From assembly GCA_014360825.1 (NCBI GenBank), contig JACIWT010000008.1:62001-126000 (forward strand): DNA of 64,000 bases, in the 5' to 3' direction. Shown one piece after another: positions 40,803-49,715 of this stretch. The position numbers and the translations under genes are program-made. The DNA is from Chloroflexota bacterium (GTDB lineage: Bacteria; Chloroflexota; Anaerolineae; UBA2200; JACIWT01). Every line of letters starts with the position of its first letter. Position 1 is the first letter of the stretch. Below the pieces are notes generated by a model. It saw only the letters and a list, made by a program, of their open reading frames with translations. It was not told where the DNA came from and searched no databases.

Positions 40803-40831
40803 ATTCTACAACAAAGCACGACTTTTGTCGA
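40803..40831 (-). promoter_or_regulatory. Promoter of the GH5 gene
   Basis: Minus strand TCGACA (40826-40831), a 17-base spacer, TAGAAT (40803-40808), divergent from the epimerase promoter. Confidence 0.55.
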
Positions 40832-40857
40832 ACCAGTCACAACCTTCATCCCAGACA

Positions 40858-40886
40858 TTGACATCCACCGCACTACAAGATATAAT
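40858..40886 (+). promoter_or_regulatory. Promoter of the epimerase gene
   Basis: TTGACA (40858-40863), a 17-base spacer and TATAAT (40881-40886), a full consensus. Confidence 0.85.
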
Positions 40887-40933
40887 CACGCCAACGGAGA
40901 AAATCACCGCCAATCGGAGAGGATAAGGCTGAG

Positions 40934-41860
40934 ATGAAATTTCTGATCACGGGAGGGGCAGGATTCCTGGGGGCAGCGCTGGCCAACCGCCTGGCAGAGG
41001 AGGGTCATCACGTTCGCGTGCTCGATGATCTGAGCGCCGGCGATAGCGCCCGTCTAAACCGCGACGTGGTCTTCACTCGCGGCGATACCCGCGACATCCC
41101 CAAACTGTGGACACTGCTCAAGGGGGTGGATTGCGTTTACCATCTGGCCGCGCGGGTGTCGGTGCCAGAATCGGTGCTTTACCCCGTCGAGTACAACGAC
41201 GTGAACGTAGGCGGGACTGTGAGCCTGATGACCGCGGTGCGCGACGCCAAGGTCAAGCGAGTGGTGTTCACCTCCTCGGGGGCCGCCTATGGCGAGCAAG
41301 ATCGCCAGCCCGTTACCGAAGATGCAGTGCTCCGCCCTCAAAGTCCCTATGCCGTCAGCAAGATGGCCGCGGAGGGCTACGTGCGGGCATTAGGTGCTCT
41401 CTATGGCATAGAGACGGTGATATTGCGGGTCTTCAACGCTTACGGCCCGGGCCAGCCCAACCCTCCAGAACACGCGCCCGTGATCCCCAAATTCCTGAAG
41501 GCTGCCATCAGCGGCGGATCATTGGTCATCTACGGGCAAGGGCACCAGACGCGGGATTTCGTGTACATCTCCGATGTGGTAGATGCCCTCGTGGCCGCGG
41601 CGCGGGCCGAGACGGTGGATCGCACCGCCATCAATGTGGGCAGCGGGCGCGAAGTGAGCATCAACGAACTGGTGACGACCATTGAACGGGTTACCGGACG
41701 CGAGGCTCACCGGCTGTACTCCAACCTCCAGAGCGGGGGTGTGTCACGCCTGGTGGCCGACATCCGCCTGGCACGCAAGAAATTGGGTTTTGAGCCAAAA
41801 GTGGATCTGGAGACCGGCCTGCGGCGGATGATGGCCGAGGACCCACAGTTCAAACGGTGA
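40934..41860 (+). CDS. NAD-dependent epimerase/dehydratase (UDP-glucose 4-epimerase-like)
   Basis: 308 residues, extended SDR. It has the NAD motif ITGGAGFLGAALA at the N-terminus, HLAARVSVPES, the catalytic TSSGAAYGE, and YAVSKMAAE with the YxxxK pair (about residues 141-145); then RVFNAYGPGQ and the substrate-binding RDFVYISDVV. These are features of GalE-like sugar-nucleotide epimerases and related dehydratases. The specific sugar is unknown. Cytoplasmic; possibly supplies glycans for the cell surface. Confidence 0.87.
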   Translation: MKFLITGGAGFLGAALANRLAEEGHHVRVLDDLSAGDSARLNRDVVFTRGDTRDIPKLWTLLKGVDCVYHLAARVSVPESVLYPVEYNDVNVGGTVSLMTAVRDAKVKRVVFTSSGAAYGEQDRQPVTEDAVLRPQSPYAVSKMAAEGYVRALGALYGIETVILRVFNAYGPGQPNPPEHAPVIPKFLKAAISGGSLVIYGQGHQTRDFVYISDVVDALVAAARAETVDRTAINVGSGREVSINELVTTIERVTGREAHRLYSNLQSGGVSRLVADIRLARKKLGFEPKVDLETGLRRMMAEDPQFKR

Positions 41861-41890
41861 GCGTGCGAGATAGCAAAACGGGGGTGTATT

Positions 41891-42070
41891 ATGCGAACTT
41901 TTGCTGCTTATTTGGAATGGGATCCAGAGACGAAACTTTATGTAGGAATAGTACCAGGCATTCCAGGTGCTCATACTCAGGGGGCTACATTAGACGAACT
42001 TCAGAAGAACCTCAAAGAGGTTCTAGAACTGTGCCTAGAAGAGTACAAAGGGCCAGTGGAAGAGGTATAG
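41891..42070 (+). CDS. HicB-like antitoxin-type protein (orphan)
   Basis: 59 residues from ATG 41891, with GGGGGTG upstream. The pattern [20 protein letters not shown], then [20 protein letters not shown], is the partial RNase H fold of HicB. There is no C-terminal DNA-binding domain and no hicA neighbour, so it is either a solitary regulator or a relic. It lies between the epimerase and DUF2007 genes in the same direction. Confidence 0.78.
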   Translation: MRTFAAYLEWDPETKLYVGIVPGIPGAHTQGATLDELQKNLKEVLELCLEEYKGPVEEV

Positions 42071-42091
42071 AGTAGTGAAGAAAGGGGCTCA

Positions 42092-42403
42092 ATGCTGCAA
42101 GATAGACCTCGCGGCGTGAATCTGGGCGCGGATTTGGTAACGGTGTACATATCCCAGGGGCACCTGGCAGCCCGGGTCATCAAAGCCAAACTGGAAGCGG
42201 AGGGGATACCGGCGCTCTTGAACTACGACAGCGCAGGGTTGGTGTTTGGCCTCACGGTAGATGGCCTCGGCGAGGTGCGGGTGATGGTGCCCGCCGCATA
42301 CCAGGAACAGGCCACCGAGGTGCTGCACAGCCTGACGCCAGAGGAACAAGCGGCACTGGAGACTGAGGGGGAGGAGGAACCTCCCAGCGCCAACGAAGAC
42401 TGA
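42092..42403 (+). CDS. DUF2007-like small protein
   Basis: 103 residues. LVTVYISQGHLAARVIKAKL, then EAEGIPALLNYDSAG, then GEVRVMVPAAYQEQATEVL is the pattern of DUF2007 putative signal-transducing proteins, a ferredoxin-like fold. The tail (EEEPPSANED) is acidic and probably disordered. Function unknown. AAAGGGG precedes the ATG. Confidence 0.75.
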   Translation: MLQDRPRGVNLGADLVTVYISQGHLAARVIKAKLEAEGIPALLNYDSAGLVFGLTVDGLGEVRVMVPAAYQEQATEVLHSLTPEEQAALETEGEEEPPSANED

Positions 42404-42449
42404 ACGCCCTTGGAACAGTCGAGGCGCTACGAGTCCCAGCGCAGCGCAT

Positions 42450-42478
42450 TTGACAAAGAAATCCTTTCGTCATATACT
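42450..42478 (+). promoter_or_regulatory. Promoter of the murein-peptide cluster
   Basis: TTGACA (42450-42455), a 17-base spacer, TATACT (42473-42478), in the context GCGCATTTGACA. Confidence 0.75.
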
Positions 42479-42519
42479 ACGAGTAAGCGTGCGTATATCT
42501 ACGTGGAGGAGGAGCTGGA

Positions 42520-43494
42520 GTGTTAGGGAAGGGTTTGGTCCTGATAGGGCTTATCTGTACCCTAACTCTAACAGCATGTGCTAAGGCAACGAACACGAGT
42601 GTCCCATCGCCGCCCCCAGGCCCACAGGTAATCCCCACCCCCACAACCTCCGCCATACAACAGCACCCCACTGCCATGACAACCAGCCACCAAACCAAAG
42701 GAGTGGTGGTAGGCAGCGTAGTGAACCTCTACAGCCAGCCCAGTAAAGCCGTGGATGTGGTTACCCAGGCTACTCTGGGTACCGAACTCTCCATCTGGGA
42801 GAGCAGGGACGGCTGGTACTACGTCCGGATGCCCGATCAGTACCAAGGCTGGATCGAGGCGTCCCAGGTCCGGGTCTACGCCGAGGGCGAGAGATCCTAT
42901 GCTTCAGCCGGCCAAGTTGCGGAAGTTCGAAACCTGCTCGCCTTCCTCTACCACGAACCCGATGTCACCGCTCACGCGCCCGCACTGCAGGTTACTATCG
43001 GCACCCGTATGGAGGTGGTGGAAGACCGGGGGGATTGGGTTACAGTGGTCCTGCCCGATAGGGCGGTGAGGTGGATTCAGAAGGGCGACGTGACCATCGC
43101 CCCGGCCGATGCCCCCAAGCCGCGTGGGAGCGGGCTTGACCTGGTGGAGACCGCTAAACGCTTCCTCGGACTACCCTACCAGTGGGGCGGATGCACCCCC
43201 CTGGGGATTGACTGCTCCGGCTTCGTCCAACTCGTCTATCGCCTGAACGGGATCAGCCTGCTACGAGATGCAGACATCCAATACACTCAGCCCAACTTGC
43301 AGCCCGTGGCCAGAGAGAACCTGCAACCGGGGGACCTCGTATTTTTCGGCCAGGGGCGCGTCAGCCATGTGGGAATGTATATAGGCAACGGCGAGTTCAT
43401 CCACGCTACCACCCACGAACGTCCCATCGTCCAAATCTCTCGCCTTGATGAACCTTACTGGGTCTCGCTCTATCAGGGAGCGAGAAGACCATAG
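42520..43494 (+). CDS. SH3-NlpC/P60 peptidase lipoprotein (YkfC-like)
   Basis: 324 residues from GTG with GGAGGAGGAG upstream. The lipobox LTLTAC (Cys about residue 20) marks it as a lipoprotein. Two bacterial SH3 domains (about 63-122 and 126-195) precede the NlpC/P60 domain (about 207-320) with the catalytic Cys in GIDCSGFVQLV, His in VSHVGMYIG and the third polar residue in EFIHATTH. This layout is that of gamma-D-glutamyl-diamino-acid endopeptidases which trim murein peptides (YkfC type). The following peptide transporter, LysA and DppA genes fit that job. Confidence 0.88.
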   Translation: MLGKGLVLIGLICTLTLTACAKATNTSVPSPPPGPQVIPTPTTSAIQQHPTAMTTSHQTKGVVVGSVVNLYSQPSKAVDVVTQATLGTELSIWESRDGWYYVRMPDQYQGWIEASQVRVYAEGERSYASAGQVAEVRNLLAFLYHEPDVTAHAPALQVTIGTRMEVVEDRGDWVTVVLPDRAVRWIQKGDVTIAPADAPKPRGSGLDLVETAKRFLGLPYQWGGCTPLGIDCSGFVQLVYRLNGISLLRDADIQYTQPNLQPVARENLQPGDLVFFGQGRVSHVGMYIGNGEFIHATTHERPIVQISRLDEPYWVSLYQGARRP

Positions 43495-43667
43495 TTGTCA
43501 GCGACTCTGACGAGCCCTGCCCGGCTACAATGGTGAAGCCTCAGGGGGGCTTTGCAGAAATGGCCTCCGAATTCTATTCGTCGGCTGGACTTTGCGAAAA
43601 GGAGGTGAGAGGAAAGGAAAGTTGTGTACTGTCTATCGCATTTTGAGATTCCCAAAGGAGGAGGGAC

Positions 43668-45323
43668 ATGAAAACCAATAGAATCTATTTGCTGTTGACC
43701 CTGTTTGCTTGCGTGGCTTTGCTAGCCAGTTTTATATCTGGCTGCGCGCCAGCGGCCCCACCGACCCCTGTGCCGCCTGCCAAGGCCACCGAAGCACCAC
43801 CCACGCCTACGCCAGTGCCTCCGGCCAAGCCCAAGATCCTCCGCGATGGTTCCTTGTTAGATTCGGACCTAAGTGGCCTGGACCCGCAAATGGACATGAG
43901 CCTGGCAATGTACGGCGTGGCCCGCCAAATCTACAGCACGCTGGTGCGCCTCGACTATTCGGGTGACCTCTCCATTGTGCCCGACTTAGCAGAGAGATGG
44001 GATATCTCTCCTGACGGCAAGGTCTACACTTTCTACCTCAGGAAGGGAGTCAAATTCCACACCGGCCAAGAAGTCACCGCAGAAGATGTGAAGTTCACCT
44101 TCGAGCGCCTCTACGATCCAGCCCTGGCTTCGCCAGCCCAGATGTTTGGCGTCTACATCGTGGGGGCGATGGACAAGGCAGGGGGCAAAGCCACAGAGGT
44201 CGAGGGCATCAAGGTGATCGACAAGTACACCATCCAATTCACCCTGAGCCAGCCCTACGGCGCTTTCCTGGCTGAACTGGTCACGCCCTGTCTCGGCATC
44301 CTCTGCAAAGAAGAGGTAGAGAAGTGGGGCGCTGACTACATCGTGCACCCATCCGGCACCGGCCCCTTCAAACTCAAGGATTGGGTCCGGGGAGAGAAGA
44401 TCGTCTTGGAAGCCAACAAGGACTACTACGAGGGCCCACCGGCGCTGGACGGCGTGGAGATCATCATCATCGAAGACTCAGCCACCGGCATGCTGAAATT
44501 CGAGAACGGTGAACTGGACGTCTACGATGTGCCCACCGCCGAATTGGAGCGCCTGACCACCGACCCCAAGTGGAAGGATCTCGTGGTGCGGGTGCCAGCG
44601 CTGGATACCTACTATTTCCAGTTGAACAACTTTTCGGGACCGCTCAAGGATGTGCGCGTCCGCCAGGCCATCGCCCATGCCATTGACCGACAGTCCATCC
44701 TGGATAAGGTCCTCAAAGGTACTGGCGTACTGGCTAACACCGTCCTGCCACCGGGCATGCCCTGCTACAACCCGGACATCAAGGTATATGAGTACAACGT
44801 CGAAAAGGCAAAAGCCCTGCTCACGGAAGCCGGGTATGAGAAGGGCTTCACCATCAAGTGCGTGCAGCGTGCTCAATCCGACGTTGTGGATGCCATCGTC
44901 GCTCAACTGGCCCAGGTGGGTATCACCGTCGAGCAACAGATCGTGGAGCGCAGCGCCTTCTGGGATATGGTGTACAAAGGCCAGACCGACTGCTACTACC
45001 TGAGTTGGTGGGCCGACTTCGCCGATCCGCACAACTTCTTCGCCTATATCTGGCGTTCCGCCCCGGAGACCGAAGAGTCGAAGAACATGTACGTCAACCC
45101 CAGGGTGGATGAATTGATTGACAAGGCAGCGACCACGACCGATTTAGAGGAGCGCTGCAAACTCTATCACGAGATCGAGAAGATCGGCATCGAGGAGGAC
45201 TGCCAGCGGGTGTGGTTATGGCACCTGGAGACCATGCGCATTATCCAGCCATGGGTCAAGGGCTTTGTCCTGCCGCCTAACGAGGTGGTCTTCTACTATC
45301 CCGTTGACCTGACAGAGCACTAA
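43668..45323 (+). CDS. Oligopeptide ABC transporter substrate-binding lipoprotein (SBP family 5)
   Basis: 551 residues. A lipobox (FISGC, Cys about residue 26) and a Pro/Thr-rich spacer precede the family 5 fold, with LAERWDISPDGKVYTFYLRK, VKFTFERLYDP, GTGPFKLKDW and DVRVRQAIAHAIDRQSI. DppA/OppA-type proteins bind peptides or other solutes outside the membrane and deliver them to two permeases, here encoded next. A GGAGGAGGG site precedes the ATG. Murein peptides or dipeptides are the likely cargo by context. Confidence 0.9.
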   Translation: MKTNRIYLLLTLFACVALLASFISGCAPAAPPTPVPPAKATEAPPTPTPVPPAKPKILRDGSLLDSDLSGLDPQMDMSLAMYGVARQIYSTLVRLDYSGDLSIVPDLAERWDISPDGKVYTFYLRKGVKFHTGQEVTAEDVKFTFERLYDPALASPAQMFGVYIVGAMDKAGGKATEVEGIKVIDKYTIQFTLSQPYGAFLAELVTPCLGILCKEEVEKWGADYIVHPSGTGPFKLKDWVRGEKIVLEANKDYYEGPPALDGVEIIIIEDSATGMLKFENGELDVYDVPTAELERLTTDPKWKDLVVRVPALDTYYFQLNNFSGPLKDVRVRQAIAHAIDRQSILDKVLKGTGVLANTVLPPGMPCYNPDIKVYEYNVEKAKALLTEAGYEKGFTIKCVQRAQSDVVDAIVAQLAQVGITVEQQIVERSAFWDMVYKGQTDCYYLSWWADFADPHNFFAYIWRSAPETEESKNMYVNPRVDELIDKAATTTDLEERCKLYHEIEKIGIEEDCQRVWLWHLETMRIIQPWVKGFVLPPNEVVFYYPVDLTEH

Positions 45324-45353
45324 GCCAGTAACCCGCCTCGAGTGGCGGATGAT

Positions 45354-45383
45354 ATGCGGGGGTGCTAAAATGCACCCCCGCAT
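45354..45383 (+). terminator. Hairpin between the binding-protein and permease genes
   Basis: ATGCGGGGGTGC (45354-45365), loop TAAAAT, GCACCCCCGCAT (45372-45383). No U-tract. Such intergenic hairpins after binding-protein genes often stabilise the upstream mRNA and lower permease expression. Confidence 0.65.
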
Positions 45384-45415
45384 CCTAATGTAGCGCGTTT
45401 GGAGCAGGGAAAAAT

Positions 45416-46345
45416 ATGACCGCCTATATTGCCCGCCGATTCTTGCAGATGATCCCCGTCTTCATCCTGGTCACCGTGATCACCTTCACCCTGATGAACG
45501 TCGTCCCAGGGGACCCGGTGGTAACGATGCTGGGACCACGTGCGGCATCTCAGAAGAGCCTCGTGGAGCGCATCCGGCACGAGTACGGCCTCGACCAACC
45601 CGTTTACGTGCAATACTTACGTTTCGTGAGCGGCATCCTACATGGAAATTTCGGCAAGTCTTTCTTCTACCGCCAGCCCGTGATGAAACTGATTCTGGAG
45701 CGGCTTCCCATTACGATCGCCTTGGCGGTCTCGGCTATGATCATAGACTTGGTGATCGGCATCGCCGCCGGCACGATCTCGGCGATCAAACAGTATTCCA
45801 TTGCGGACTACGTCGGGATGTTGATCGCCCTCGCTGGCGTCTCGATGCCCAGTTTCTGGCTGGCCCTGCTCCTGCAACTGGTGTTTGCTTACCGGCTCGG
45901 CCTGTTTCCCGTCTCTGGTTTCTCGGAGGGGCTGAGGTCCCTGGCGCTCCCGGCCCTGACTCTGGGTTTGTTAGGCTCCGCCTCCACTGCTCGGATGACC
46001 CGTTCCTGCTTGTTGGAAGTGCTCCGAGAGGACTACGTGCGCACCGCGCGGGCCAAGGGACTGCGCGAGCGGGTGGTCATCTTCCGGCATGCTTTCCGCA
46101 ATGCCCTGATCCCTCTTGTGACTATGGAAGCCATCGGCTTCGGCGTTTACCTCACCGGGGTGGCCTTCCTGGAAATCGTCTTTGGCTTGCCTGGGGTGGG
46201 TAAACTTCTTCTGGACGCTACCTTTAACCGCGATTTATTCCTCATCCAAGGGGATGTGATGTTCTGTGCTTTCATTTTTTTGTTCGTCAACCTGGCTGTG
46301 GATATCCTGTACGCTTTCCTCGATCCGCGTATCCGCTATCAATAG
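45416..46345 (+). CDS. dppB: Dipeptide/oligopeptide ABC permease, DppB type
   Basis: 309 residues with six membrane helices. Typical DppB sequence: YIARRFLQMIPVFILVTVIT at the start, NVVPGDPV, then the coupling loop for the ATPase, VLREDYVRTARAKGLRERVV (EAA motif, about residues 202-221), and FLDPRIRYQ at the end. Forms a heterodimer with the next gene product. No ATP-binding subunit is encoded nearby, so ATPases must come from elsewhere. Confidence 0.92.
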   Translation: MTAYIARRFLQMIPVFILVTVITFTLMNVVPGDPVVTMLGPRAASQKSLVERIRHEYGLDQPVYVQYLRFVSGILHGNFGKSFFYRQPVMKLILERLPITIALAVSAMIIDLVIGIAAGTISAIKQYSIADYVGMLIALAGVSMPSFWLALLLQLVFAYRLGLFPVSGFSEGLRSLALPALTLGLLGSASTARMTRSCLLEVLREDYVRTARAKGLRERVVIFRHAFRNALIPLVTMEAIGFGVYLTGVAFLEIVFGLPGVGKLLLDATFNRDLFLIQGDVMFCAFIFLFVNLAVDILYAFLDPRIRYQ

Positions 46346-46378
46346 TCGAAACGAGAGGGGTTGCTTGTGGAGAAGACA

Positions 46379-47251
46379 ATGAAGTTCCGCGAAGAAAAGG
46401 CCCCGCGTACCTTTATCTCGGATGCCTGGGATCGGCTGCAGCGCAATAGGATGGCGATCGTCGGGCTCGTAGTCATCGTACTCCTGTTTGTGGTCGCCAT
46501 CTGTGCCCCGCTACTTGCACCGCACGACCCCATAGAGCAACACTTGGAAGACAGTCACTCGCCGCCGGGGAGCAAGTACCCGCTGGGAGCAGATATTAAG
46601 GGCCGTTGCCTCCTCAGCCGGCTGATCTACGGCACCCGTGTTTCATTGTTAGTGGGCTTTTTGCCCCAGTTTCTCTCCCTGTTTGTGGCCGTGGTGATGG
46701 GGTTGGTCTCTGGGTATTACGGCGGCCGGGTAGATGACCTGATCATGAGATTAGCCGACGCCTTCTTCGCCTTCCCCAGCCTTTTATTTATGATGGCTCT
46801 GATGTTTGTCCTGGGACCAAAGGGGGGACTGTTGGGCATCATTTTGGGGCTGGGAGTGGTGGGCTGGGCTGGCCGGGCTCGCATCATGCGCGGGCAAGTG
46901 CTCTCCATCAAAGAGCGCGCCTACATCGAGGCCGCCCGGGCCGTGGGAGCCAGCGACCTGCGCATCATTTTCAGGCATGTGCTGCCCAATTGTCTGGCCC
47001 CGCTGATCGTGAGCACCACGATGGCCATCCCAGGAGCCATTATGACCGAGGCTGGCTTGAGTTTCATCGGGCTGGGTGTTCCCCCACCCACTCCTTCCTG
47101 GGGTGAGATGCTCTATTCCGGCAGACCCTATATTCGCACCATGCCCTGGCTCTCCATCTGGCCCGGCCTTGCCATTTTCATCACTGTGCTCAGTTTCAAC
47201 CTCTTCGGCGATGGCCTGCGAGACGCCTTGGACCCATACTTGAAGCAGTGA
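46379..47251 (+). CDS. dppC: Dipeptide/oligopeptide ABC permease, DppC type
   Basis: About 290 residues with five to six helices. An N-terminal cytoplasmic stretch, APLLAPHDPIEQH, PLGADIKGRCLLSRLIYGTR, the EAA coupling loop SIKERAYIEAARAVGASDLR, and LFGDGLRDALDPYL at the C-terminus are all typical of DppC/OppC. ATG 46379 has GGAGAAG nine bases upstream; an in-frame TTG at 46361 is less likely. Confidence 0.92.
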   Translation: MKFREEKAPRTFISDAWDRLQRNRMAIVGLVVIVLLFVVAICAPLLAPHDPIEQHLEDSHSPPGSKYPLGADIKGRCLLSRLIYGTRVSLLVGFLPQFLSLFVAVVMGLVSGYYGGRVDDLIMRLADAFFAFPSLLFMMALMFVLGPKGGLLGIILGLGVVGWAGRARIMRGQVLSIKERAYIEAARAVGASDLRIIFRHVLPNCLAPLIVSTTMAIPGAIMTEAGLSFIGLGVPPPTPSWGEMLYSGRPYIRTMPWLSIWPGLAIFITVLSFNLFGDGLRDALDPYLKQ

Positions 47252-47260
47252 TTCTCCTCC

Positions 47261-48487
47261 ATGAAGATCCGCGATAATCAACTCTACCTCGCCGATTGCA
47301 AGGCGATTGACCTAGTGCGTGAATACGGCTCTCCCCTCTACGTCTACGAGGAAGAGACCATCCGCCGCCAATATCACACTCTGGCACAGACAATCGCGTA
47401 TCGCCCACTGCGCATCCTCTACGCCTGCAAAGCCAACACCAACCTGGCCATCCTGAAAATCCTACTGGAGGAAGGAGCGGGCATTGACGCCGTCTCGCCA
47501 GGGGAGGTTTTCCTCGCCCGCCAGGCCGGCTACCCGCCGGATCGCATCCTCTACACCGGCTACAATGCCAGCCAAGAGGAACTCGCCTACCTGGCGCGTG
47601 GGGGTGTGATGCTTAACCTGGACTCGTTCACGCAAATGAGGCATTGGGCGCGGCTGAAACCCGGGGCCAGGGTATCCGTCCGCATTAACCCTGGGGTGGG
47701 CAGTGGCCACCACCAGTATGTGGTCACTGCTGGGGAGCATAGCAAATTCGGCATTGACCGCCGCCAACACGAGGAAATCAAGTCCCGGGCCAAAGAGGAG
47801 GGACTGACCATCATTGGCTTGCAAAGCCATATCGGCTCGGGCATCCTGGATGCAGAGGTCCTCCTCGAGGCTATGGCCTTGCTCTTAGAGACCGCGCGCC
47901 ATTTCCCTGACCTGGAGTTCATTGACATCGGGGGCGGACTGGGTGTTCCCTATCGGCCCGGCGAAGAGCCGCTGGACATCGCGGAATTCGGACGTCAGGT
48001 GTCGGCTATCTTCTCTGATTTCTGCGCCTCCTACGGGCGAGAACTGACTCTGATGCTCGAGCCGGGACGTTATTTGGTTGCCGAGTCCGGCTACCTCTTG
48101 GTTACAGTGAACGACATCAAACACACGCCGAATAGGACCATCGTGGGCGTGGACTCTGGCTTCAATCATTTGATCCGTCCCGTGCTATACGGGGCATATC
48201 ACCCGATCATCAACGCTTGCCGGGTAGAGGGGGAGAAACACGTGGTTACAGTGGCCGGCAACATCTGTGAGAACGGCGATATCTTCGCCCAGCAGTGCGC
48301 TCTGCCGCCCACAGAGGAAGGCGATATCCTGGCCATCACCCACGCTGGAGCCTACGGCTTCTCTATGGCCAGCCGCTACAACTCGCGACCCCTGCCGGCA
48401 GAGGTACTGGTCAAAGGCTCCCAGAGCCGTCTCATCCGGCACAGAGAGAGCCTGGATGACCTACTTCATAGACAAACCAATCTGTAG
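47261..48487 (+). CDS. lysA: Diaminopimelate decarboxylase
   Basis: 408 residues, fold III PLP enzyme (alanine racemase-type barrel). The PLP lysine is in RILYACKANTNLAILK (about residue 51), then HIGSG for the phosphate, IDIGGGLGVPY, EPGRYLVAE, CENGDIFA (catalytic Cys from the second chain) and AYGFSMASRYNSRPLPAEVL. It converts meso-diaminopimelate to lysine. It starts ten bases after dppC with no SD of its own, implying coupling. Position in a murein-peptide cluster suggests use of scavenged diaminopimelate. Its stop codon lies in the first unit of a tandem repeat. Confidence 0.9.
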   Translation: MKIRDNQLYLADCKAIDLVREYGSPLYVYEEETIRRQYHTLAQTIAYRPLRILYACKANTNLAILKILLEEGAGIDAVSPGEVFLARQAGYPPDRILYTGYNASQEELAYLARGGVMLNLDSFTQMRHWARLKPGARVSVRINPGVGSGHHQYVVTAGEHSKFGIDRRQHEEIKSRAKEEGLTIIGLQSHIGSGILDAEVLLEAMALLLETARHFPDLEFIDIGGGLGVPYRPGEEPLDIAEFGRQVSAIFSDFCASYGRELTLMLEPGRYLVAESGYLLVTVNDIKHTPNRTIVGVDSGFNHLIRPVLYGAYHPIINACRVEGEKHVVTVAGNICENGDIFAQQCALPPTEEGDILAITHAGAYGFSMASRYNSRPLPAEVLVKGSQSRLIRHRESLDDLLHRQTNL

Positions 48488-48658
48488 GGGCGGGGTTCAC
48501 CCTGCCCAAACCAACCTAGGGGCAGGCCTCGCGCCCGCACAACGTAGGGGGCAGGTCTCGCGCCTGCACAACGTAGGGGGCAGGTCTCGCGCCCACACAA
48601 CGTAGGGGGCAGGTCTCGCGCCTGCACAACGTAGGGGCGGGCCTTGTGCCCGCCCAAG
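48484..48658. repeat. Six-unit tandem repeat of about 29 bases
   Basis: Units start at 48484, 48516, 48544, 48573, 48602 and 48631. The consensus is GTAGGGGGCAGGTCTCGCG followed by CCTGCACAAC; inside each unit GGGGCAGG pairs with the downstream CCTGC/CGCC. The first unit overlaps the lysA stop and the last ends 15 bases before the next gene. Confidence 0.9.
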
Positions 48659-48672
48659 AAGGAGTCTAAACA

Positions 48673-49689
48673 ATGACAGAAAACATCCGCACTATTCACT
48701 ACGGCCTCGGACCCATCGGGGCGGCCATCGCCCGCCTCGTGACCCAACGACCAGGATTCACCATCGTCGGTGGTATTGACATTGACCCCGCCAAGGCGGG
48801 TCGTGATATAGGCGAGGTCATCGGCCTGGACGCCCCGCTGGGTGTTACCGTCTCCGATCAGCCCGGAGAAGTCCTGGCCAGCAGCCAGGCAGACATCGTC
48901 GTACACTCCACCGGCTCTTTTCTGAAACAGGTGCAGCCACAGCTCCTGGAAATCATCGCTGCGGGCCTGGACATCGTATCCACCTGCGAAGAACTATCCT
49001 ATCCTTGGATGCAACACCCAGCGCAGGCTTACGAACTGGACCGGGTCGCTCGCCAACACAAGGTTACCGTGGTGGGCACGGGCGTCAACCCAGGGTTCAT
49101 CATGGACACCTTGCCCATTGCCCTCACCGCGGTTTGTCAGGAAGTGCGGCGCATCCGGGTGCAACGCATCGTGGACGCCTCTCAGCGCCGCCTGCCGCTG
49201 CAGAGGAAGATCGGCGCCGGGCTGACGGCAGAGGAATTTGCCGCCCGAGTGGAGACGGGCACCGTGAAGCACGTCGGTCTCCCAGAATCGGTGGCCACCA
49301 TCGCCGATGCCCTGGAGTGGAGATTGGACCGCATCGAGGAGACCATCGAGCCACTGATTGCCGATCGCCCCCTGAAGAGCAAATATATCGAAGTGCAGCC
49401 TGGCCAAGTAGCGGGCTTACAGCAAATAGCGCGCGGCTGGAAAGGAGACGAAGCGGTTATCACCCTCGACCTGCGCATGCAGATCGGCGCTGAAGAGGCC
49501 GGCGATTCCGTCTTCATTGAGGGTACACCAAACCTGGAGATGGTGGTGAAAGGCATCCACGGTGATGTGGCCACAGCAGCCATCGTGGTCAACGCCATCC
49601 CACGGGTGATGAAGGCCCCACCCGGTTTGTTGGCTATGAAAGACCTGCCTCCGGCCTGTGCACCTGGCAAGAACCAGATGGGATTTTGA
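48673..49689 (+). CDS. 2,4-diaminopentanoate dehydrogenase-like / DapB-like reductase
   Basis: 338 residues. The Rossmann start IRTIHYGLGPIGAAIARLV, the DapB-like HSTGSFL, CEELSYPW, and the hallmark GTGVNPGFIMDTLPIAL followed by DASQRRLPLQRKIGAGLT are those of 2,4-diaminopentanoate dehydrogenases, relatives of dihydrodipicolinate reductase that act in ornithine fermentation. A different diamino acid substrate is possible given the lysA and dppA neighbours. AAGGAG precedes the ATG. The genes for the other ornithine-pathway enzymes are not in the window. Confidence 0.8.
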   Translation: MTENIRTIHYGLGPIGAAIARLVTQRPGFTIVGGIDIDPAKAGRDIGEVIGLDAPLGVTVSDQPGEVLASSQADIVVHSTGSFLKQVQPQLLEIIAAGLDIVSTCEELSYPWMQHPAQAYELDRVARQHKVTVVGTGVNPGFIMDTLPIALTAVCQEVRRIRVQRIVDASQRRLPLQRKIGAGLTAEEFAARVETGTVKHVGLPESVATIADALEWRLDRIEETIEPLIADRPLKSKYIEVQPGQVAGLQQIARGWKGDEAVITLDLRMQIGAEEAGDSVFIEGTPNLEMVVKGIHGDVATAAIVVNAIPRVMKAPPGLLAMKDLPPACAPGKNQMGF

Positions 49690-49715
49690 TAAAATTGGGA
49701 AAGGGAAGGATCAAT

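Noticed and set aside
48484-48658. Direct repeats with regular spacing, resembling a CRISPR array
   Set aside because: The repeats are contiguous with no unique spacers, and no cas gene is present.
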